35,041 nt of DNA from positions 1 through 35,041 of the forward strand of contig JAZQFQ010000116.1 of the NCBI GenBank assembly GCA_045539595.1, read 5' to 3'. The notes under the pieces are model-generated. The model saw only the letters and a program-made list of their open reading frames with translations. It made no database searches and was not told the origin of the DNA. This document shows positions 29,518 through 35,041 of this stretch, in pieces (positions within the stretch are counted from its first letter, which is position 1; every line of letters begins with the position of its first letter). The position numbers and the translations under genes are program-made. This DNA is from SIG701 sp045539595. Lineage in GTDB: Bacteria; Bacillota; Clostridia; Oscillospirales; CAG-272.

Positions 29518-30402
29518 TTACTGTTCTCTGACGCGGGAGAACGCATTCTTGTCCATGAATGCCCAGCCGATATAAGCCTCAGCGCGGAGGACGACTTCGT
29601 TCTTGCGCTGCAGATCGCCCTGCCCGTCCGGATCACCGTATTCGATGACCTTCAACGGAATCTCCTTTGCGATGCCCCAGCGGAAGCATTCGAAGTCGCC
29701 GATGATGGCATGGTCTGCTTTCCCGCCGGTCGCAATGGTCGCTACAGTCGGGTTTACATCCAGCTGCATACCTCCAAGATTTGCCGGCACTGCACCAAAG
29801 TTGAAATCCGGATACTTCCAGCCGTTGCTCGTTGTCATGGCACCGATAGCGCCGCGCATTGCGGGGCTCATTGCAATGCCGTTTGCCACGTAACCAGCAT
29901 TATCAAGCAGAGTGATTGCATCGTTGATGTTCACATCTGCAGATGCAGCTGCATAGATAACGATATTTGTTACCTTACCATCAATGCTGTTTGTGCCGAT
30001 AATGGAGGATGCGGTGTTGTCTGCCGGATTAAGGCCGTGCATTGCCATGATATCCAGGCCTTCTGCCAGCTTCTTTGCAAAGCCGCCGCTGAAAGCTCTG
30101 AGAATATCAATCTGTTCTTTTTCGGATGCGTACATAAACTCATCCGTGATGCGCTCCTGATACTCGGTTTTCACCGGCACCATGGAAACCGGAGTGATCG
30201 TTCCATCACCGGCAGGCTTATTCTCGCCTTCGCCGACGATGCTCAGCTTGTTGCTGAAGTTGAACGTGAAAATGTCTTTCCCTACAAACGGAAGAGGCTC
30301 AGCTCCGGAGAGACGTGCCAGGGAGGATTTGCCTTTCACAAGCGAAAACAGTTCGCTCTCAAGCTCATGAGGGAACAGGGAACCTTTTGTAATTTTAGCC
30401 AT
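29518..30402 (-). CDS. Major capsid protein, HK97 fold
   Basis: 294 residues: KGSLFPHELESELFSLVKGKSSLARLSG, PLPFVGKDIFTF, MSPAMRGAIGAMTTSNGW, GDFECFRWGIAKEIPLKVIEYG. No long N-terminal scaffold domain and no protease gene nearby; the separate DUF4355-type scaffold upstream does that job. Major shell subunit. Confidence 0.9.
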   Translation of the reverse strand: MAKITKGSLFPHELESELFSLVKGKSSLARLSGAEPLPFVGKDIFTFNFSNKLSIVGEGENKPAGDGTITPVSMVPVKTEYQERITDEFMYASEKEQIDILRAFSGGFAKKLAEGLDIMAMHGLNPADNTASSIIGTNSIDGKVTNIVIYAAASADVNINDAITLLDNAGYVANGIAMSPAMRGAIGAMTTSNGWKYPDFNFGAVPANLGGMQLDVNPTVATIATGGKADHAIIGDFECFRWGIAKEIPLKVIEYGDPDGQGDLQRKNEVVLRAEAYIGWAFMDKNAFSRVREQ

Positions 30403-30404
30403 AA

Positions 30405-30833
30405 TTATTTTTCTCCTTTCAGGCTATCCAGCATTTTTTTATATGCTGCGTTTTTTTCATCTCCGGCAGGCGGATCGTTATCTCGTCTCGGTGCCGGATT
30501 TCTTCTTCCAAACAATGCAGAAAGTGCTTCCGCATCCTTTCGGATTTCATCTTCTGTTTCGCCATTGAGGCGTCCGCTCATTTCGACCGGCAGGCCTTTT
30601 TCCAGGGCTATTCTTGTTTTAGCGAGTTCAGCTCTCGACCCCTTCAGCTGTGTCTGCAGATCTGTAATTGTCTGGTCCTTTTTCTGTGCGTCCGCCTTAG
30701 CGGTTTCCAGGTCCTTTTTCACCGTCTCATAGTCAGCGAATTTCTGGCGCTCGGCATTCCGCGCCTCTTCCAGCCGCTGACTGATGCGCTGGTTGAATTC
30801 TTCCTGGGTGTTGATGGGTGTGAATTCTGACAT
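30405..30833 (-). CDS. Capsid scaffold protein (DUF4355-like)
   Basis: 142 residues: SEFTPINTQEEFNQRISQRLEEARNAE, long coiled coil, basic tail ending YKKMLDSLKGEK. Typical scaffold plan, two bases before the capsid gene. AAGGAG upstream. First gene after the terminator, so it heads the capsid/tail operon; I do not see a clear promoter in the 60 bases before it. Confidence 0.82.
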   Translation of the reverse strand: MSEFTPINTQEEFNQRISQRLEEARNAERQKFADYETVKKDLETAKADAQKKDQTITDLQTQLKGSRAELAKTRIALEKGLPVEMSGRLNGETEDEIRKDAEALSALFGRRNPAPRRDNDPPAGDEKNAAYKKMLDSLKGEK

Positions 30834-30895
30834 TGTTGTGTACTCCTTTTCCGCCCTTGCGTGGGCTATCCGAATTTGTGCTGCTGACGCAGCGT

Positions 30896-30930
30896 ATAAA
30901 AAATGCCGTGCAGTTTGCTCTGCATGGCAT
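30896..30930 (-). terminator. Terminator between terminase and scaffold
   Basis: Minus strand ATGCCATGCAG/CTGCACGGCAT, one central mismatch, 6-base loop, followed by TTTTT. It lies directly after the TerL stop and splits packaging genes from capsid genes. Confidence 0.75.
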
Positions 30931-30936
30931 GATTTA

Positions 30937-32346
30937 TCAGTATGTGATTTTCTGCCCGCTGCCGGACTCTTTGAAATGCTCTGCCGCCCAGCAGGCTAAT
31001 ATTACACTGTCCAGGAGTGAGATGTCCGCTCCCTCCAGGATGGATTTGAAGCCGAAACCTCCGTTACTGCCGATTGCTCTGTGATCACAATTTTCCACAA
31101 TCTGACACAGTGACGGCTGCCCCATGTGGCAGATCATTTCACCGAATACCTGAGCCTCGAAAAAGGCATTTGCAGCAGTCACTTCCTTCACCGTCGGGAG
31201 ATATGGCCGCTGGATCTTCTCCTCTTTCATTTCCTTCGCCAGCAGCTCCTGCCCGCTGGCGCCGTCCACGATGATCCGCTTTGCATGCCCGGCCAGGCTC
31301 TTCAGAAACTGAAGGATCCAGCCGTTTCCGGTTCTGGTTTCCCGGCAGTCAATCGCCTCAGTGAAGATCCGGCCGTCTGCTGTCCTGGCTGCAATCGCCA
31401 TGCTGACGTTTGAAGCTTCCCGGTTATATTTGATGCCGACGTAAAGCCTCCCCGTCAGCTCTGGGAGTTTATCACATTTCAGTCTCTCCCACTCATTCTT
31501 TGTGAAGGCTGATTTCAGGTTGTACTCAATCCAGAGGCCGAGGCGCTGAATATTGAAATCAATGACATCCTCCCCGATCTCGCTGGAGATTGTTCTCTCC
31601 TGCAGGCCCTGGCCGAGAGACGGGTTTGTTTCATACCAGGCTTCTTTGTCCCACGGATCCGTTTCCCGCTCCACGCTCCATTCAGCCCATCCGGATTCTC
31701 TTCCCTGGTCTTTCAGCATCTGATCCCGGAATTTCCTGAAAACCGTGCCGGCGCTGATCGGCGTCGGTGGCGTTCCGAGCATGATGGTTTGCGGGTTATC
31801 GCTGGCTGCTATGGTATATTTCAGAGCGGCATCCTGATCTCCGGTCAGTTCCTGGGCTTCATCGTATATCAGAAAATCAAAGCTTTCGCCGAGGCCTCCG
31901 GTGTTTGTCCTTGTGCGGAATTCCACCTTACCTCCGCCCTTGACTTCGATGTGTTCCTTTCCCCTGGCCTTATAGGATGAGATTACTTCCATTCCGGCTC
32001 TCTCTGTCAGGTCCAGCAATCGCTCCCATGCTTTGTGGGCAGTGTCAGTCCGGTGTGCAGTGTGGATGATGTGCTCACCGTGCTTCAGGCCGTACAATTC
32101 CCGGATCACGATGACCTCATTTTTGCCGTTCTGTCTCGGCACGGCCAGCCCGAATTTTGTATGCTTCCACAATCCTTTCGGTGTGGTTGCCATGATGTCC
32201 TGCAGCAGATACTTCTGCCATTTTCTGGCTGTGCGCCCTGTCGATTCATATAGTTCGACCGCCTCGGCACCTCGCGACAGTTTCTTTCTGTACGGAAGGA
32301 TAACTGCCCGCGTCGGTGTCTGGCGGCCTAATCTCTTTCGAGCCAT
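30937..32346 (-). CDS. terL: Terminase large subunit
   Basis: 469 residues. Walker A-like AVPRQNGKNE (68-77), Walker B FLIYDEAQE (158-166, DE catalytic pair), then GTPPTP coupling motif and a C-terminal nuclease domain. Motor and nuclease that packages DNA into the prohead through the portal. Unusual in lying downstream of portal and MuF. CGGAG ribosome site. No small terminase gene recognised next to it. Confidence 0.93.
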   Translation of the reverse strand: MARKRLGRQTPTRAVILPYRKKLSRGAEAVELYESTGRTARKWQKYLLQDIMATTPKGLWKHTKFGLAVPRQNGKNEVIVIRELYGLKHGEHIIHTAHRTDTAHKAWERLLDLTERAGMEVISSYKARGKEHIEVKGGGKVEFRTRTNTGGLGESFDFLIYDEAQELTGDQDAALKYTIAASDNPQTIMLGTPPTPISAGTVFRKFRDQMLKDQGRESGWAEWSVERETDPWDKEAWYETNPSLGQGLQERTISSEIGEDVIDFNIQRLGLWIEYNLKSAFTKNEWERLKCDKLPELTGRLYVGIKYNREASNVSMAIAARTADGRIFTEAIDCRETRTGNGWILQFLKSLAGHAKRIIVDGASGQELLAKEMKEEKIQRPYLPTVKEVTAANAFFEAQVFGEMICHMGQPSLCQIVENCDHRAIGSNGGFGFKSILEGADISLLDSVILACWAAEHFKESGSGQKITY

Positions 32347-32361
32347 TGCTCAACTCCGTTT

Positions 32362-32631
32362 TCAGCTGTTTCTCATTTCCATCAGCAATGAATCGAAGAT
32401 CTCATCTTCTGTCATTTCATCTGTGTACCACAACTCTCCATCTTCAAAGAGGTTGCATTTCGCTGCATCAATGTTTTCGGCATACTGAGCAGCGATTGCT
32501 TTTCTGTCGTTGAAAACGATCAGATTAACTACTTCTCCGGACTGAAGCACGAAACAATTAAGCCCATTCACTTCAATCCGTTCGAATTCATTCGACAATC
32601 TGTCTTCCAGTAATCCGAGAAGCTTCGACAT
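32362..32631 (-). CDS. Small acidic protein, candidate immunity protein
   Basis: 89 residues from the ATG at 32631, which has GGGAGG upstream (a longer frame exists). Strongly acidic (NIDAAKCNLFEDGELWYTDEMTEDEIFDSLLMEMRNS). It starts inside the last 44 bases of the MuF gene. Small acidic genes right after MuF polymorphic toxins are their immunity proteins; this matches by size, charge and place. Target and family not recognised. Confidence 0.55.
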   Translation of the reverse strand: MSKLLGLLEDRLSNEFERIEVNGLNCFVLQSGEVVNLIVFNDRKAIAAQYAENIDAAKCNLFEDGELWYTDEMTEDEIFDSLLMEMRNS

Positions 32632-33697
32632 TGATTTCCCTCCCTTCCAGATCATACCAATGAATCCCAGAAACTCCACTTGATATTTTATAATATGCGC
32701 CTTGATGATGGCTTTTTTCTTCAGGATGATACTGTATCAATCCTTCGCTGCCATAGTTTATTTTCCATCCGCCGCCGTCTTCAAAATTGATATTCTTCAA
32801 TTTTCCTCTTGCAAGCGGCTTCACAGAAAACCCATGATCCTCAAACTCTTGTTTTAAGCTTTCCGGCGTAAATTCCGCCAGCGTTCCCGGATCTCTTGCT
32901 ATACGTTCCGCGAGTTTTGTGCCTTCTCTTTGAATTTCGCTTTTTTGTATCTCTTTGATTCTGGCTTCTCTTGCGGCTTTTTCAGCGTTCTTCACGCTTC
33001 TGTCATAAATTACCTTTGTATGCGCATCCTGGATCTTTCCATCACCAGGATCATAAAGCACCAGGCAGCGGCAGCGCTCGTGGCGCTTGTAAATCTCCCG
33101 CTTTACTGGATAAGCATACACGCCGGCAAGCTTATTGCACCATTTGCAGCATCCGCCCACGGAGATCCGTTTGATCTTTGGCTGCAGGCCGGAATTGAAA
33201 TGCGCATCAGCATTCTTGCGGATGGTATCTTCCACCGCACTCTGGGTGTAGTTTACCACCGGCTCATTCAGTACCCAGGCTGCTTTGTCGTAGGATTCAT
33301 AACTGGCAGCCTTGCTGATCAGGCCGGCCAGCCGATCTTCATTCACAGCCGGCTGCAGCCCCTTCATTCCGAGCCCGGCAGATCTGTTCAGGCTTGTCTG
33401 TACCCTTGCTGCCACCTCAGCAGCCCGCTCATAGTTCTGTGTCAGAAGTGTTCTCAGCAGTTCCTCTGCCAGATCCGCATCCAGCTTTCCGTTCGGCAGC
33501 AGATCCGGAGTGATTGTCTCCTGGTATGCTTGTGCAAGAAGTTCACCGAGCCTGGCGGCATATTCTTCTGCCTCTCTGTAGCTCACGCCGTTTTTCTTAA
33601 GTGTTCTTTCAATCCCGGACACTACAATATCAGTTTTGCAGTTGCGTGTAAAGGCTTTTTCTACCGCCTCCACCAGCTGTTTTGCGAGATCTGCCAT
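32588..33697 (-). CDS. MuF minor head protein with toxin-like C-terminal domain
   Basis: 369 residues. About 1-240: minor capsid (Mu gpF/SPP1 gp7-like) domain, with CCKWCNKLAG (183-192) and YKRHERCRC (203-211). About 240-275: basic linker. About 276-369: a domain with YHPEEKSHHQGAYYKIS (323-339), His/Lys-rich, unlike ordinary MuF ends. MuF proteins with variable C-terminal toxins are known from temperate phages and are injected with DNA. The toxin activity is not identified; a nuclease is one possibility. Next gene is the immunity candidate. Confidence 0.72.
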   Translation of the reverse strand: MADLAKQLVEAVEKAFTRNCKTDIVVSGIERTLKKNGVSYREAEEYAARLGELLAQAYQETITPDLLPNGKLDADLAEELLRTLLTQNYERAAEVAARVQTSLNRSAGLGMKGLQPAVNEDRLAGLISKAASYESYDKAAWVLNEPVVNYTQSAVEDTIRKNADAHFNSGLQPKIKRISVGGCCKWCNKLAGVYAYPVKREIYKRHERCRCLVLYDPGDGKIQDAHTKVIYDRSVKNAEKAAREARIKEIQKSEIQREGTKLAERIARDPGTLAEFTPESLKQEFEDHGFSVKPLARGKLKNINFEDGGGWKINYGSEGLIQYHPEEKSHHQGAYYKISSGVSGIHWYDLEGREINVEASRITGRQIVE

Positions 33698-33700
33698 TGT

Positions 33701-34933
33701 TTAGCCCTCCGGCACGATTCCTGTGATATCCTGCAGCGTCTGCTTTGACACGAATCCAGGCACAGCCTGGTTGAGCTTGATGAGGCCGTCCCCGATCAGA
33801 CCGATGCCGGATGCATCCGGCTCGAAGATCGGCTCCCAGATCGGCTTTGTCATATAAATTGCTTCACGTTTGTACTGGTAGTCATCCCGGAGGCACGCAG
33901 CCAGGAATCCGGCATTCATGAATCCGGATCCGAAAGTTCGCTGTGCCTTTCTTGCTTTCAGCCGCAGGCTTTCATGTGATGCCTTGATAGCATCTGCGGA
34001 TGAAGGATTATCAGACGGGAAGCCGAGATCATCCAGCGTCAGGCTTGTTTCCCCTGCAAAGAGAGAGGCGAACATTCTGAGCTGTGCCAGATGCGGCTCC
34101 ATGTTCTGCTGAGCAAACTGGCCAAACTGGACGCCGTTTTCTCCGTCCTCGTCTTTTGTCACCGTGAGGAAAGAGCTCATGGCTGCCTGCCACTTATCGA
34201 TTTCGTAATCCTGGGCAAGCCCGGTTGCCCAGCGCTGCGGGAAGCTGTAAAACTCTGCGCTGATCTCTGAGCGCTTAATCGTTCTGATTGCGCTCTCAGC
34301 GTATGACATGCAGGCTCTGGAGATGCGCGAGTGCCCAAAAGGCCGCTTTGCATCCGGCCGATGGATGATCGGCACCAGCAGTGGATATCCCGCCGGATGG
34401 GGATCCGTTCTGTATGGAACGCCTTTCTCAAACCAGGTTGTATCCTCCGCTGTGAAATATGCTTCCTCAATGGGATTTCCTGAATCGTTCCGCTGCAACA
34501 CTGCATATCCTTCCAGCAGCATCCCTGTGATCTCGTCAACTGTGCCTGTTGCATTTCCTCCATCGATCACCTGCAGACGCGGAAATCCATCTTCATCGCG
34601 TGCGAGATACAAAAACGAGCATGAGCCGATCAGCGCAGAATTAATGGAGCTGTCAAAGAGAACATCCGGATTGTTGCGCTGATAGATCTCATTCATGTTC
34701 AGGATATCCTCACGGAATTCCCGGAAGATCAGACGGTCAGCAATATCATCGACAGCATGAGCACACCAGCCGAGAGAGGAATTCCATGCCCGGAGCCTCG
34801 GCGGTGTTGAGATGCCCAGATCGCGCACGAGGTTCTTCATCTCGTAGAATCTATAACGCGTGTTCACGCGCGTGGAGACGCGGTTCAGCTTTCTGCGCAG
34901 ATATTCAATTCCCCTGTATTCGTAATTATACAT
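33701..34933 (-). CDS. Portal protein
   Basis: 410 residues, SPP1 gp6-like portal: YLRRKLNRVSTRVNTRYRFYEMK at the N-terminus, GWCAHAVDDIADRL, PFGHSRISRACMSYAESAIRTIKRSEISAEFYSFPQRW, PSSADAIKASHESLRLKARKAQRTFG. Forms the dodecameric entry ring for DNA. AGAGGGA ribosome site. First structural gene after the HNH nuclease across the circle join. Confidence 0.92.
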   Translation of the reverse strand: MYNYEYRGIEYLRRKLNRVSTRVNTRYRFYEMKNLVRDLGISTPPRLRAWNSSLGWCAHAVDDIADRLIFREFREDILNMNEIYQRNNPDVLFDSSINSALIGSCSFLYLARDEDGFPRLQVIDGGNATGTVDEITGMLLEGYAVLQRNDSGNPIEEAYFTAEDTTWFEKGVPYRTDPHPAGYPLLVPIIHRPDAKRPFGHSRISRACMSYAESAIRTIKRSEISAEFYSFPQRWATGLAQDYEIDKWQAAMSSFLTVTKDEDGENGVQFGQFAQQNMEPHLAQLRMFASLFAGETSLTLDDLGFPSDNPSSADAIKASHESLRLKARKAQRTFGSGFMNAGFLAACLRDDYQYKREAIYMTKPIWEPIFEPDASGIGLIGDGLIKLNQAVPGFVSKQTLQDITGIVPEG

Positions 34934-34965
34934 GCTTTTCCCTCTATCGTGTGTTTTTTCGTGTA

Positions 34966-35041
34966 AAGTCGGATCGTAGCCATGTCGTTCTGTGAGCCAA
35001 GGAGTTGTCTTACCAGTTTGTCTTCCTAAGACCGCTTGGCC
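34966..35041. other. Paired structural element at the circle junction
   Basis: Read as a circle, AAGTCGGA (34966-34973) pairs with TCCGACTT (22-29). Inside it GAGCCAAG (34994-35001) pairs with CTTGGC...TC (35035-23, one bulge), and a small hairpin GTCTT-CCT-AAGAC lies at 35020-35032. The span between the HNH and portal genes has no ORF. Possible cos/pac site, promoter leader or structured RNA. T-arm and anticodon features of a tRNA are absent. It includes the second copy of the 21-base terminal repeat (35021-35041). Confidence 0.45.

Noticed and set aside
28981..30732. 583-codon plus-strand ORF across the capsid genes
   Set aside because: Runs antisense through capsid, connector and scaffold genes; Cys/Ser/Arg-rich shadow without a ribosome site.
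34966..35041. tRNA-like fold at the circle join (7-8 bp outer stem, GGCCAAGCGGTCTTAGG segment on the minus strand)
   Set aside because: No T-arm, no proper anticodon stem and no conserved TTC motif on either strand; only the outer stem and a short inner stem are real.
1..35041. CRISPR array or insertion sequence
   Set aside because: No spaced direct-repeat series and no transposase seen; the only repeats are TR/VR, the fibre 120-bp units and short motifs.

Overview
The window is the complete genome of a temperate, siphovirus-like tailed phage, or its excised prophage circle, probably from a gut Clostridia (Firmicutes) host. The first 21 bases recur exactly as the last 21, so the 35,041-base sequence is a circle of about 35,020 bp cut open between the HNH gene and the portal gene. 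The host guess rests on protein style: DUF4355 scaffold, Gp19/Gp15/Gp42 connector, DUF5361 chaperone, r1t-type holin, XhlA-like protein, PcfJ/PcfK and a large serine integrase. No bacterial housekeeping gene or tRNA is visible.

Layout. Almost everything is on the minus strand; only the lysogeny block (about 10.2-13.2 kb) is on the plus strand. Minus, from 10.1 kb down to 0.07 kb: a Cro-like regulator; a long chain of small, overlapping, translationally coupled early genes; PcfK, PcfJ and DUF3102 proteins of the kind found on conjugative elements; a terminator; an ASCH protein and small Cys-rich proteins; an HUH rolling-circle Rep with a strong promoter and a 12-bp palindrome upstream; an ArpU/RinA-like late regulator; and an HNH nuclease. 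Across the circle junction the minus strand continues into portal, MuF minor head protein with a toxin-like C-terminus, a small acidic immunity candidate, and terminase large subunit. After a terminator come scaffold, major capsid, head-tail connectors, major tail protein, G/GT chaperones (with a -1 frameshift site), tape measure and baseplate/fibre proteins. The last fibre is followed by a reverse transcriptase, then small tail/lysis genes and endolysin, XhlA-like protein and holin. Plus strand: a repressor opposite the Cro-like gene with four shared operators, a PH-domain protein, a large serine integrase and a second small HTH gene.

The main system is a diversity-generating retroelement (DGR) in the 937-residue tail fibre. 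Its 3' end holds a variable repeat (VR). A near-copy template repeat (TR) lies 320 bp downstream, followed by a reverse transcriptase with a YVDD active site. Of 16 TR/VR mismatches over 138 aligned positions, 15 fall at adenines of the sense strand, mostly in AAY codons. That is the signature of adenine-directed mutagenic retrohoming, and it would diversify the receptor-binding tip. Two tandem hairpins lie just downstream of VR, an extended -10 promoter precedes TR, and no Avd gene is recognisable.

Other notable points: a MuF toxin/immunity-like pair lodged between portal and terminase; an unusual packaging order (portal before TerL, no recognisable TerS); a candidate rolling-circle origin; a candidate small RNA with its own promoter and terminator near the switch; an antisense mini-gene over the repressor 3' end; and a strongly paired element at the circle junction.
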